A DNA stretch of 64,000 nt from positions 37,768,916-37,832,915 of the forward strand of contig NC_067127.1 of assembly GCF_021347895.1 (NCBI RefSeq), given 5' to 3'. The stretch is from Acanthochromis polyacanthus. Its lineage: Eukaryota > Chordata > Actinopteri > Pomacentridae. The notes under the pieces were generated by a model, which saw nothing but the letters and a program-made list of their open reading frames with translations, ran no database searches and had not been told where the DNA came from. Below, piece after piece: positions 22,430 through 34,190 of the stretch. How positions within the stretch are numbered: the stretch's first letter is position 1; each line of letters opens with the position of its first letter. The position numbers were made by a program, and so were the translations under genes.

Positions 22430-24200
22430 AGAACAAAAATGTTCATTTACGTGTTGAATAAAATGTGTAAACAGATTTTTTTTAAAAAGCAAATAATTAG
22501 TTTAAATTTTACAAAAATGTCCCATTACTTCACTAATTATCTCCATTTTATTAAATTACAGGTAATAAATAGTAAAATAACTGAAAAAAACTCATTTACA
22601 TGTTTTAAAATGTGTATTAAAAGGATTAAAACAGTAAATAATGGTTTTAAATTATGGAACTTAATTTACCGGTACTGTACAGATTTTCCCCATGCTGTCA
22701 AATTACAGGTAATAATTAGTAACATGTGAGAAAAAAATCAGTATTTATTGTTGGATAAATTGTGTAAAAGGATTAAAGAATAGTAAATAATGGTTTAAAA
22801 ATATGAAAATTTAACATTATTTTACAAAATTTCCCCATGTTGTTAAACTGGAGATAATATCTGGAAAAAATCTCAGAATAAAAATGTTCATATCTAAATA
22901 TATGCTGAAAAATGCGGATAAAAGGATTGAAAAATAGGAAATAATTGTTTTAAAAATAAATCTACAGAAAATGTATCACTATTTTACAAATTTTCTCCAT
23001 TTTGTTAAATTACAAATAACTAGATCAATTTCAGAATAAAGTTTTTATTTATTGTTGGAGAAAATTTGTAAAATAATTTTAACACTAAATAAGGATTTTA
23101 AAGCATAGAAATTTACCGAAATTTACCGTTATTTTAGAGAGAATATCTGGTAAAAATCGCAGAATAATATTTTTACTTATATATTGGATAAAGTGTGTAA
23201 AAGGATTAAAAATGGTAAATAGTTATTTTAAAATATGAAAATTTTACAAAATGTTACCGTTATTTTTTTTTTACAAATGTTCCATTTGTTAAATTACAGC
23301 CAGTAACTAATAAAAAACAAAAAAGAAAATCAGAATAAAGTCATTATTAAAGTATTAAAGTGTGTAAAAGGATTAAAAATGTCAAATGATGATTTTAAAA
23401 AATGGACATTTGCCAGAATCCACTGTTACTTTACAGATTTCCCCCATGCTGTTAAATTAGAGAAAATATCTGGAAAACTCACAGAATAAAATGTTAATTT
23501 ACATGTAAAAAAAAAATGTGCAAAGTATATGTGAAAGGATTAAAAAATAATAAACAATGTCTTTAAAACACAGAAATGTATTTTAAAAATTACCATTATT
23601 TTACAGATTTTCTCGATTTTGTTAAATTACAGATGATAATTAGTGCAATATCAGAATAAAATGTGTATTTACACATTCAAAAATGTCTCTATAAAGATGA
23701 AGAATTGGTGAAGAATTGTTTTAAAATACAAATATTTACTGTTATTTGACACATTTTTCAGCATTGGTAAATTAGAGCTAATATCTGGTAAAATCACAAA
23801 ATAAAATCGTTATGTACATGTTGGATAAAATGTGTAAAAGGATTTTTAAAAATAATTGTTAAACAAATAGAATAAAACATGGAAATGTCCCCCCAGAAAC
23901 TATAATCATGTTACTGTCAGAATAAAGAATTTATTTATTGTGGGGAAAAATGTGTAAAAGGACTTTAAAAATATGAAATAATAATTTAAAGACATGGAAA
24001 TTTACCAAAAGTTTATTGTTATTTTGCAGATTTTCTCCATGTTGTTCAATTAGAGACACTATCTCTTAAAATAGCAGAAAAAATGTTACTCTAGATGAAA
24101 ATGTATTGTTATTTTACAGATTGTTCCTGTTTAGTTAAATTAGAGAAAATATCTGGCAAAACCACTAAATAAAAATGTTCATTTACATGTAAAAAACAAA
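22430..24200. repeat. Decayed ~150 bp satellite inside the Hox intron
   Basis: About 11-12 diverged direct copies of a unit of roughly 140-160 bp. Each holds, in order: catttacatgttgnataaaatg, gtgtaaaaggattaaaa, agtaaataatggttttaaa, taccgttattttacagattt, ctccatgttgttaaatta, and gagataatatctggtaaaatc. Landmark copies of the gtgtaaaaggatt core lie near 22461, 22612, 22751, 22912, 23065, 23188, 23357, 23530, 23830 and 23950. A related fragment lies outside the gene at about 39100-39170. Confidence 0.75.
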
Positions 24201-25500
24201 ACGTCTAAAATGTAAAAAATATATATACATATATATTTCATATTCATATAAAGTTTGCCTGATGTGATGAAAATGTAATATTAGTATATGAGGTAAAAAG
24301 CATTAATTTACATGTAAACTATAAAACAAACAAACAAAACAACAACAGCAGCAGCAGCACTGGAAAAATATATAAAAATAAAGATTTTTCAGTAAACAGT
24401 TACTAGTTTTTATACAGCTGACAGAAAAATTACAGTTTTTATTGAATTTAAATCAGCAGAAGTATCATAATTTTATTTTAGAAGGATTAAAAATCAATAA
24501 ATAACTGTTTAAATGATTGTTTTCGGTATTTTCCATATTTAACAAATTACAGACATCTACAAAAGTAATGATAATAATTAAACCACAGAATGCATTAAAA
24601 TATGTTGTCCCCTAAAAAAACAAACTATGAATAATAAACATTATTAACATTAAAATCTGTGTTTTTAAAAATAAGAAATTATTTATTTTTGTGATTATTG
24701 TTATTTTTATTGCATTTAAATGATAATTATTATTATTAAAGCATAAACTGATATTTTACAAATTTCCCCTGATAATTTATAATAAAATCACAGAAAATAA
24801 AGTTTTAATTTCCTGTAAATAAATGTCCACATTAAAAATTAATTCTTCTAAATCATTTAACTGTAGAAACTACAAAATTAGTGTGTGTTTTTTTATTTAA
24901 ATCGCATAAAAGCATATTTCTAAGCTCATAATTCCGGTAGTTTTCAAAGGTTTTACTCTTTTTTCAGCATTTTTTACTTTATTTTTGACACATTTCTTTT
25001 ACAGTGGAAAAAACTTTATTGTGAAGAGTTGAGTTAACAAAATAATGTTTACTTTATAATAAAATTTCTCATTTAAATTCAGATTTGTTGCTTCACAGAT
25101 TTAAATATTCAAACAGCTGCAGCCAAAATCATAAAATACAAAAAATTCAGGATTTATTTTCCAGAATAAAAGTTTCTAGTTTCCAGCAGGAAGTTCATTT
25201 TTCTCTGATTGTTGCTCCTGAAGGCAGAATAAAATTCTCCTAATATGTTCCTTTAACGTTCCTGTTTTGTTGTTGTGTGCTCCCTGAATAGCGTCCCCCA
25301 GAACACCGCAAATAAAAACATCCACCTCCAGGAATAAATCACAGCTTTATGGAAAAATCATGAAAAGTTTTTTAAATGTTGTTTAAATCTGGAAAAATCC
25401 TCCTTTAATCTGAATAAAAGCTGTTTTAGTTCAGTTTTAATGTCAGACAAACATTATTTAAAATGATTTAATTACTACAACTATTTTTAACAAACATTTA
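24201..25500. other. AT-rich intron sequence
   Basis: It has short (AT)n at about 24218-24236 and a (CAG)n stretch at about 24342-24358. The rest is AT-rich sequence with occasional phrases of the neighbouring satellite. No gene or RNA is recognised. Confidence 0.5.
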
Positions 25501-26869
25501 ATAAAACCGGTTTCTCTTTTTAAATTTATTTCAGTAGATTTCTGCTTTTTCACGTTTTTGTTCAGGTTTAAGAATTAATTTCATCCAACAACAATAATTA
25601 GTGTTTAAAGACTGTTTGATGTTTAATTACCATAATTATGAAGGTTCCATTTTAAATTGTTATAATTATGAAGACTCATTTTAAAGCTGAAAAAATGTAA
25701 AAATTAAATTAAAATAAACTAAAAAGACAAAGAAGAAAAGACCAGAACTGATCTGATAATAATTAATTACTTTTAACAGATATTAATAGAGGTTTTGTAA
25801 GTAAATTAGCTTAAATTAAGTTAAATTTAATTAACTAGACTCCAGATTCAGAGCTCTTATTGTGAAATCCTGAAGTGAGTTTTCCAAATGTTTGAACAAA
25901 AATATTAAATGAAAAATGTTCAGAGAATTTCCAATAAAAATAAATTCAACCAGATGGCTGGGCTTAGTTTTTGGATTTATCTTTAATTATTTCACGTTTG
26001 GCAGAAAAAACTAAAAATAATAAAATAGTAAATAAAGTAATTCTTCATTTAATGAATAATCTGAACTCTGCAGCTCTTTTTGCTCTGTTTTAACAGAGGC
26101 TTTTATTTTGTAGGAGGCCGGTTCAAGAACAATAATAATAATAATAATAATTCATCAGTTTATGGTTTAAAAAGCTCCAGAGCTGCTCCAGAAACTGGCT
26201 TAATTGAAAATGATTTAATTAACTTTTAACCTTGAAAAAACCTTTCTGAATATGAAAATGATTTAATTTCAGCATCGTTAATGTTAGATAACGTTGTGGG
26301 AACGTTCCCTGATGGTTTCTGTGTTTTATTCCACATTAAAATCAGAAAATATGATCAGAATAAATTCTATGAGCTCTGATAACGGAACATTAATCAGAAT
26401 TTTCCTCCTAAAACTCAGATTGTGTTGAAGTTAAGAACCTTTAAATTTTAAAAATGATAAAGTTTCGGCTCATAGAATTTATTCTGATCGTATTTTCTGA
26501 TTTTTATGTCGGTTCAAACACACAGAAACCATCAGGGAACATTCCTACAACGTTATCGAACATTATTGATGCTGAAAATAAATCATTTTAATGTTTAAGA
26601 TTAAAACTGAGTTACATTAGTTTTAATTCAAACATTCAGAGGAGGATTTATCAGGTTATGTTCCACAAAACGTTGTGGGAACGTTCCCTGCTGGTTTCTG
26701 TGTGTTTGAGTGGATACAAGAATCAGAAAAATAAAAAAGTAAAAACTGTGAAACTCAGAGCTCCGTTATAACATTAATTTAAATCCAATATTAATGTGAA
26801 TTATTGAGCTTCAGTTTCTGGAGCGGCTGTGGAGCTTTTTAAATCATAAACTGATGAATTATAATTCTA

Positions 26870-26921
26870 ATTATTATTATTATTATTATTACTATTACTA
26901 CTACTACTACTACTATTATTA

Positions 26922-26967
<46 letters not shown>

Positions 26968-26990
26968 TACTACTACTATTATTATTATTG
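26870..26990. repeat. (ATT)n/(ACT)n microsatellite
   Basis: Mixed att and act triplets at the palindrome's right arm. The matching (AAT)n lies at about 26132-26152 in the left arm. Confidence 0.9.
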
Positions 26991-26992
26991 AG

Positions 26993-27120
26993 CGACCTGT
27001 CCAGGGTGTCCCCTGCCTTCACCAGAGTCAGCTGGGATAGACTCCAGCACCCCCCATGACCCTAGTGAGGATAAAGCGGTGTATAGAGGATGGATGGATG
27101 GATGGATGGATGGATGGATG
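26993..27120 (+). mobile_element. 3' tail of an L2-like retroposon with (GGAT)n
   Basis: This is the widespread fish retroposon tail: gcgacctgtccagggtgtcc, then cagctgggatagactccagc, then aggataaagcggtgtatag, ending in (ATGG)n at about 27088-27120. I recognise it as a 3' end shared by L2-type LINEs and SINEs. It is inserted in the right arm of the palindrome. Confidence 0.65.
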
Positions 27121-27344
27121 ATTATTGAGCCGACCTCCTACAAAATAAAAGCCTCTTTTAAAACAGAGCAACAGAACAAAAGAAGCTGCAGAGTTCAGAT
27201 TATTAAATCATTATTTTTAAAAAGTCACACACATTCTGTGTCAATAAATCAGTAAATAAAAACAATATTTATTCTAATTCCTGCATCAGTTAATTTAAAT
27301 TAAATCCAGGTGGATTTAATGAAACTTTATTTTTCTTCTGATCT

Positions 27345-28590
27345 CCAACAAAAACCTTTAAATCATGTCTCCATAATTACAGAAAATAAAAATAAAACCT
27401 TTAAAACGTGTCTTCATAATTATAGAAAATAAAAATAAAACCTTTAAAACGTGTCTTCATAATTATAGAAAATAAAAATAAAACCTTTAAAACGTGTCTC
27501 CATAATTATAGAAAATAAAAATAAAACCTTTAAAACGTGTCTTCATAATTATAGAAAATAAAAATAAAACCTTTAAAACGTGTCTCCATAATTATAGAAA
27601 ATAAAAATAAAACCTTTAAAACGTGTCTTCATAATTATAGAAAATAAAAATAAAACCTTTAAAACGTGTCTTCATAATTATAGAAAATGAAAATAAAACC
27701 TTTAAAACGTGTCTTCATAATTATAGAAAATGAAAATAAAACCTTTAAATCATGTCTCCATAATTATAGAAAATGAAAATAAAACCTTTAAATCATGTCT
27801 CCATAATTATAGAAAATGAAAATAAAACCTTTAAAACGTGTCTCCATAATTATAGAAAATAAAAATAAAACCTTTAAAACGTGTCTTCATAATTATAGAA
27901 AATAAAAATAAAACCTTTAAAACGTGTCTTCATAATTATAGAAAATGAAAATAAAACCTTTAAATCATGTCTCCATAATTATAGAAAATGAAAATAAAAC
28001 CTTTAAATCATGTCTCCATAATTATAGAAAATGAAAATAAAACCTTTAAAACGTGTCTCCATAATTATAGAAAATAAAAATAAAACCTTTAAAACGTGTC
28101 TTCATAATTATAGAAAATGAAAATAAAACCTTTAAAACGTGTCTTCATAATTATAGAAAATAAAAATAAAACCTTTAAAACGTGTCTTCATAATTATAGA
28201 AAATGAAAATAAAACCTTTAAATCATGTCTCCATAATTATAGAAAATGAAAATAAAACCTTTAAATCATGTCTCCATAATTATAGAAAATGAAAATAAAA
28301 CCTTTAAATCATGTCTCCATAATTATAGAAAATGAAAATAAAACCTTTAAAACGTGTCTCCATAATTATAGAAAATAAAAATAAAACCTTTAAAACGTGT
28401 CTTCATAATTATAGAAAATGAAAATAAAACCTTTAAAACGTGTCTTCATAATTATAGAAAATAAAAATAAAACCTTTAAAACGTGTCTTCATAATTATAG
28501 AAAATAAAAATAAAACCTTTAAAACGTGTCTTCATAATTATAGAAAATAAAAATAAAACCTTTAAAACGTGTCTTCATAATTACAGAGAT
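27345..28590. repeat. 43 bp minisatellite in the Hox intron
   Basis: About 29 near-perfect copies of a 43 bp unit (cataattatagaaaataaaa, then ataaaacctttaaaacgtgt, then ctt). Two variant types, ...aaacgtgtctt and ...aaatcatgtctcc with aaaatgaaaat, alternate in blocks of six to eight units, a higher-order structure. The unit matches single-copy palindrome sequence (gctttaaaacgtgtcttcat at about 29295), so the array grew out of the palindrome arm. Confidence 0.95.
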
Positions 28591-29679
28591 GAAAAATAAA
28601 CCCTTCCTAATTATCATAATTAAATATAAACATTATTTAAACGCTAGTTATTGTTGTTGGATGAATTTAATTCTGAAACTGGAACAAAAACGTGAAAAAG
28701 CAGAAATCTGCTGAAGGAGAAACTGGTTTTAATGTTTGCTTAAATAATTGCAATAATGAAATAAAAAATGAAAAGAAACAACTAAAAACATGAAATAATT
28801 AAAGATAAATCTAAAAACTAAACCCAGTCAAATATATTTTTATTCGAAATTCGCTGAACATTTTTCATTTCATATTTTTGTTCAAACATTTACAAAAACT
28901 CGTGTCAGGATTTCACAATAAGAGCTCTGAATCTGGAATGTAGTAAATTTTATTTAATTAAAGTTAATTTAAAGCAAGAGCTTTGTTAAAATTATCCTTA
29001 ATTAATGTTATTGTCGGATCAGTTCTGGTCTTTCCTTCTTTGTCTTTTTAATTTATTTTCATTTAATTTCTACGTTTTTCAATCTTCACAATTATAGTAA
29101 TTAAAAATAAAACACGATTTTAATCTTAATTATTGTAGTTGAATTAATTTAATTCTCAAACAGGAAGAAAAACATGAAAAAGCACAAAAGCTCTTTATTA
29201 ATATCTGTTAAAGTAAATGCTGTTATCATCAGATCAGTCCTTCTCTTTTCTTCTTTCTTTTTATTTATTTTAATGTAATTTCTACATTTTCTCAGCTTTA
29301 AAACGTGTCTTCATAATTATAGTAATTAAATATAAAACACTCTTTAATCACTGATTATTGTTGTTGGATGGATTTGATTCTTAAACAGGAACCAGATCAA
29401 TTCTTGTCGTTTCTATTTTATTTGAAGTTTAGAATAAGAATAAAAATCAGAGTTAATTATCAGGTTCAGGTTTCCCACGTTTAGATCTGATTTAAACTCA
29501 ATTAAATTAAATAATTGGCAGCTTGGTTTTAATTTCTTAATTCTGGATCTTTTCTCTCTAAAAGCCGCTCCGTGTTTTTTTTTTTTTTTAACGGACTGTG
29601 AACTTGGTGTTTTCCGGTTTGCGGACATTTATTGGGCCGTAAAGTCTCCCAAACCTCCCCCGGTTCCTGCTGCTGTTAC

Positions 29680-30247
29680 CGGACTCGTTCTGCGGCGGAG
29701 CGGCGGCCCGGTTCCGCTCCTCGGTTTCCTTCTTCGGCTCCTCCGCCGCGCCGAGCCGCTCCAGGACCACCTCTGGCGGGCTGCAGAAGCCGGACTCCCC
29801 GGGGCTGCCGTGGGACGGCGGGGAGCTCTCGGGCTTCACCGGGTCGAACCCCGGGCTCGGTTCGCTCTGCGCGGGAACGCACGCGGCTGGAAAAGCGGCC
29901 GAAACCTGCGACAGCGCGCTCTCCGGTGCCGGGGCCGCGCCTTCCCAGCCGCGCACAAAGCTTGAGTCGGAGCCTCCGGAGACCAGCGGGTCGCTGTGGT
30001 AGCAGGGCAAGAAGAGGCCCGGGACGGAGGCCGCGGCGGCCCCGGTCCACGGAGAGAAGCCGGCTAACGTCCCCGGTTTGCCGGAGAAGTGCGAGAAGTC
30101 CGGGATGTGCGCGCCGGGCGTCCCCTCCTCCTCCTCCGCCTCCAGCGGCCGGACGGAGCGGGAGCAGCCGGCCGGAGGCTGCAGCGCAGCGGCGTAGGGC
30201 TCGTCGCTCTGCAGCCCCATCATGGAGTAAAAATTAGTCAGAGACAT
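29680..30247 (-). CDS. hoxd9b: Hox group 9 gene, exon 1, probably hoxd9b
   Basis: N-terminal exon of the same gene, 189 codons plus one base. I place the start at the ATG 30247-30245, because MSLTNFYSMMGLQSDEP aligns with the conserved group 9 N-terminus (short Met-Ser start, then a YY/FY motif and an acidic patch). The longer in-frame start at 30346 lacks this match. Further conserved landmarks follow: FSHFSGKPGTLAGFSPW (the FxPKxxVFxxSW region), CYHSD (the YHPY region) and SSFVRGWE (the YxRxWLEP region). A Pro/Glu-rich linker follows. The exon ends TCCG before gtaaca, giving a split Gly codon with exon 2 at the position where group 9 genes carry their intron. The reading frame continues past the donor to 29588, but that part is intronic. 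Confidence 0.9.
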
Positions 30248-30480
30248 CTGTTTATGGTTTCTATAAAAACACTTTAGGGCGACAGTAAAACGCAGTTTGC
30301 AGCTGAAGCCGCGTCCATCCTCCAGCCGACCAACCCGCTGCCTCACCTGCTCCTCGGCCTCTGATTGGCCCAGAGCCGCGTCACGTGGTCCGACTGTACT
30401 TAGCCAGAGAGGAAATAAATCAGCTTTTGTTCACAAATGTTCAGATCAGAGCAGTTTGGAGCAGAAATACGGTGAATAGA
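30248..30480 (-). promoter_or_regulatory. Hox gene 5' flank: CCAAT box, CACGTG, HOX/PBX site
   Basis: A GC-rich 5' flank of the minus-strand Hox gene. On that strand it shows a CCAAT box (plus 30364-30368), a CACGTG E-box (30382-30387) and TGATTTAT (plus 30415-30422, ATAAATCA), the composite site preferred by posterior HOX proteins with PBX. No clear TATA box is seen. The order and short spacing suggest a compact autoregulated promoter; this is inference. A tandem array begins about 50 bp further upstream. Confidence 0.6.
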
Positions 30481-30519
30481 GCGTCCAGGAGGCCGAAGAA
30501 GGAGCAGGAAAAGCTCAGA

Positions 30520-31170
30520 AGACCAGAAAAACTAAAAGAAAACCAGAGAAAACCAGAGAAAACCAAAAGAAAACCAGAGAAAACTAAAAGAAAACCAGAG
30601 AAAACTAAAAGAAAACCAAAACAAAACCAGAGAAAACTAAAAGAAAACCAGAGAAAACTAAAAGAAAACCAAAACAAAACCAGAGAAAACTAAAAGAAAA
30701 CCAGAGAAAACCAGAGAAAACCAAAAGAAAACCAGAGAAAACCAAAAGAAAACCAGAGAAAACTAAAAGAAAACCAGAGAAAACCAGAGAAAACCAAAAG
30801 AAAACCAGAGAAAACCAAAAGAAAACCAGAGAAAACTAAAAGAAAACCAGAGAAAACCAGAGAAAACCAAAAGAAAACCAGAGAAAACTAAAAGAAAACC
30901 AAAACAAAACCAGAGAAAACTAAAAGAAAACCAGAGAAAACTAAAAGAAAACCAGAGAAAACAAGAAAAACAATAAAACCAAAGAGAATCAAAGAAAACC
31001 AAATAAAACAACAAATAAAACCCAAAGAAGCGATCAAGAAACAGATAAAACAAACAAAAACAAAGAAAGCCAAGCAAAAAAAAAAGAAAAGCAAATGAAA
31101 CCAAACAAAACTAAACAAAGAAACAAGAAACAAATGAAATCAAAGAAAAACAAATAAAATGAAACAAAAA
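30520..31170. repeat. ~21 bp A-rich minisatellite (gaaaaccagagaaaactaaaa)
   Basis: About 21 copies, built from 10-11 bp half-units gaaaaccaga and gaaaactaaa. From about 30970 it decays into looser aaacaaa and aaaccaa phrases. It begins close upstream of the Hox promoter. Open frames on both strands (Lys/Glu/Asn on plus, Phe/Leu/Trp on minus) are repeat artefacts. Confidence 0.92.
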
Positions 31171-32335
31171 CAAATGAAACTGAAAGTGTTCAAATCCACA
31201 AAGCAGCTGAAAATCTAAAGTAAAACAAACTTTGAATGTTTAAAGCACAAAAAGCTGAAAGCAGCTCAAATCTAATGAATTCTTAACATTCTAAACAGCT
31301 TCAGTTTATCATTAAAGTCTTTCTGTAAAATCAGACACAGATTCTCTTTGAACAGTTTGATTTTCAGGAGTAAACACTAAAATGTCTTTGTGTGATTCCA
31401 CTCATTAAATCTTTAATTGGCCTCATTTTCTGTCCTCTTCCTGCTGATTTTCCTCTCTTTGGTTCCTCCACAGATTCTCATGTTTCAGGTCTGAAGTTTG
31501 TCTGGATTTCTGCTAAAATCCATCATGAACTTCTACATCATATTTATCCACTTTTATCACTTTTTATGTCACTTTCAGCCACAAGACGCATAAAAATGAA
31601 ATACAAAATCACAAATAAATCTAAAAATGAGCTGAATATGAACAATTTTGAGCTTAACTGTGAGAAAGATCTGCATTTATTTACATCATGGGAACATTTC
31701 ACCTCCAGCGACTTTAAAGAGAACAAAAAGTGAAATCTGAGCCTAAAACTGCTGGATTTCAGTAACATGGTTGTTATTTTTGGACTCTTTTGAAGTCACC
31801 CAGGATCCAGTAATTCCTCATAAATCACATCCAGAATGCAGAACAACATTCTAATTTATCAGATAATGAGTGCTAATGGAGACGCAGGTCAGGCTGAAGC
31901 TGCAGTAAAATCACAGTTTGTCGTGTAAAAGTCACTCAGACGTCGTATAAATTTATATGACGGACCGTAAGAAGGAAAGGAAACCGAGCTGCTGCCAAGA
32001 GAGGGATTTGACTTCATTACTTCCTGTTTTCTGACTCGTCATCGACTTCATGGAGCTGTTAGCGTGTCCACACACCTGAGAAGATCATTTTAATGTGAAA
32101 TAACATTAAAAATGTGACGCACCACGAAATGAAAGACCTGGAGGCACAAAAACACCTAAAATGTGTTCAGAAATGAATCAAAATCTAAAAAAAAAAAAGG
32201 GTGTCAGTGCACAAAAACATCTAAAAGCTGTAAACTGATGCACCAAAACATGAAAAATCTGAAACATGAGGCAGAAAAACAACAAAAATTTGAATAGCGA
32301 TTCATCAAAACATTAAAGGCTCGTTACTGATGTCC
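31171..32335. other. Intergenic DNA, no gene seen
   Basis: Apparently single-copy. A 113-codon plus frame at 31392-31733 has no recognisable motif. Atgcaccaaaacatgaaaaatctg phrases near 32120-32300 are early relatives of the following 31 bp array. Confidence 0.5.
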
Positions 32336-32339
32336 TGAA

Positions 32340-34190
32340 ACAACACAGAAATAGATTCAACAAAACATCTAAAAGCTGCAAACTGATGCACAAAAACATC
32401 TAAAAGCTGCAAACTGATGCACAAAAACACCTAAAAGCTGTAAACTGATGCACAAAATCATCTAAAAGCTGTAAACTGATGCACACAAACATCTAAAAGC
32501 TGTAAACTGATGCACAAAAACACCTAAAAGCTGTAAACTGATGCACAAAAACACCTAAAAGCTGCAAACTGATGCACAAAAACACCTAAAAGCTGTAAAC
32601 TGATGCACAAAAACACCTAAAAGCTGCAAACTGATGCACAAAAACATCTAAAAGCTGTAAACTGATGCACAAAAACACCTAAAAGCTGCAAACTGATGCA
32701 CAAAAACACCTAAAAGCTGTAAACTGATGCACAAAAACACCTAAAAGCTGTAAACTGATGCACAAAAACACCTAAAAGCTGCAAACTGATGCACAAAAAC
32801 ACCTAAAAGCTGCAAACTGATGCACAAAAACATCTAAAAGCTGCAAACTGATGCACAAAAACACCTAAAAGCTGCAAACTGATGCACAAAAACACCTAAA
32901 AGCTGCAAACTGATGCACAAAAACACCTAAAAGCTGCAAACTGATGCACAAAAACATCTAAAAGCTGCAAACTGATGCACAAAAACACCTAAAAGCTGCA
33001 AACTGATGCACAAAAACACCTAAAAGCTGCAAACTGATGCACAAAAACACCTAAAAGCTGCAAACTGATGCACAAAAACACCTAAAAGCTGCAAACTGAT
33101 GCACAAAAACACCTAAAAGCTGCAAACTGATGCACAAAAACATCTAAAAGCTGCAAACTGATGCACAAAAACACCTAAAAGCTGCAAACTGATGCACAAA
33201 AACACCTAAAAGCTGTAAACTGATGCACAAAATCATCTAAAAGCTGTAAACTGATGCACAAAAACACCTAAAAGCTGCAAACTGATGCACAAAAACATCT
33301 AAAAGCTGTAAACTGATGCACAAAAACACCTAAAAGCTGCAAACTGATGCACAAAAACACCTAAAAGCTGCAAACTGATGCACAAAAACACCTAAAAGCT
33401 GCAAACTGATGCACAAAACACCTAAAAGCTGTAAACTGATGCACAAAAACACCTAAAAGCTGCAAACTGATGCACAAAAACACCTAAAAGCTGTAAACTG
33501 ATGCACAAAAACACCTAAAAGCTGTAAACTGATGCACAAAAACACCTAAAAGCTGCAAACTGATGCACAAAAACACCTAAAAGCTGTAAACTGATGCACA
33601 AAAACACCTAAAAGCTGCAAACTGATGCACAAAAACATCTAAAAGCTGTAAACTGATGCACAAAAACACCTAAAAGCTGCAAACTGATGCACAAAAACAC
33701 CTAAAAGCTGTAAACTGATGCACAAAAACACCTAAAAGCTGCAAACTGATGCACAAAAACACCTAAAAGCTGCAAACTGATGCACAAAAACATCTAAAAG
33801 CTGCAAACTGATGCACAAAAACATCTAAAAGCTGCAAACTGATGCACAAAAACACCTAAAAGCTGCAAACTGATGCACAAAAACACCTAAAAGCTGCAAA
33901 CTGATGCACAAAAACATCTAAAAGCTGCAAACTGATGCACAAAAACATCTAAAAGCTGCAAACTGATGCACAAAAACACCTAAAAGCTGCAAACTGATGC
34001 ACAAAAACACCTAAAAGCTGCAAACTGATGCACAAAAACATCTAAAAGCTGCAAACTGATGCACAAAAACACCTAAAAGCTGCAAACTGATGCACAAAAA
34101 CACCTAAAAGCTGCAAACTGATGCACAAAAACACCTAAAAGCTGTAAACTGATGCACAAAAACACCTAAAAGCTGTAAACTGATGCCCCA
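32340..34190. repeat. 31 bp minisatellite (gcacaaaaacacctaaaagc)
   Basis: About 59 tandem copies of a 31 bp unit ending tgcaaactgat, with cacc/catc and tgca/tgta variants. It is bordered on both sides by decayed copies (32120-32340 and 34185-34260). Confidence 0.97.

Larger units (their letters stand above)
25500..29400. repeat. Large imperfect palindrome with duplicated right arm
   Basis: The left arm (about 25500-26400) recurs inverted to the right of a centre near 26430. Examples: gatcagaataaattctatgagc (26354) with gctcatagaatttattctgatc (26467), and acagaggcttttattttgtaggagg (26093) with cctcctacaaaataaaagcctc (27134). Also agattcagagctcttattgtgaaatcctga (25845) pairs with its complement near 28910. 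Ctgatctgat (25749) has counterparts near 29015 and 29233, so parts of the right arm exist in two or three copies. The 43 bp array and an L2-like tail interrupt the right arm. Confidence 0.8.
22359..29679 (-). other. Hox gene intron, 7.3 kb
   Basis: The intron runs from gtaaca (29679-29674) to cccccacag (22359) on the minus strand, a normal GT-AG pair. At 7,321 bp it is several times longer than the usual group 9 intron of around 1 kb or less in compact fish clusters (established knowledge, approximate). It contains no supported gene. Nearly all of it is explained by the decayed ~150 bp repeat, a palindrome, an L2-like tail, microsatellites and a 43 bp minisatellite, listed separately. Confidence 0.85.

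Noticed and set aside
29588..29679. Extension of the Hox exon 1 frame to its stop codon
   Set aside because: A good donor at 29679 joins exon 2 in frame at the conserved intron position, so the extra residues are intronic.
29632..30277. Plus-strand Arg/Pro/Ser-rich frame over Hox exon 1
   Set aside because: Antisense shadow of a GC-rich coding exon without any domain.
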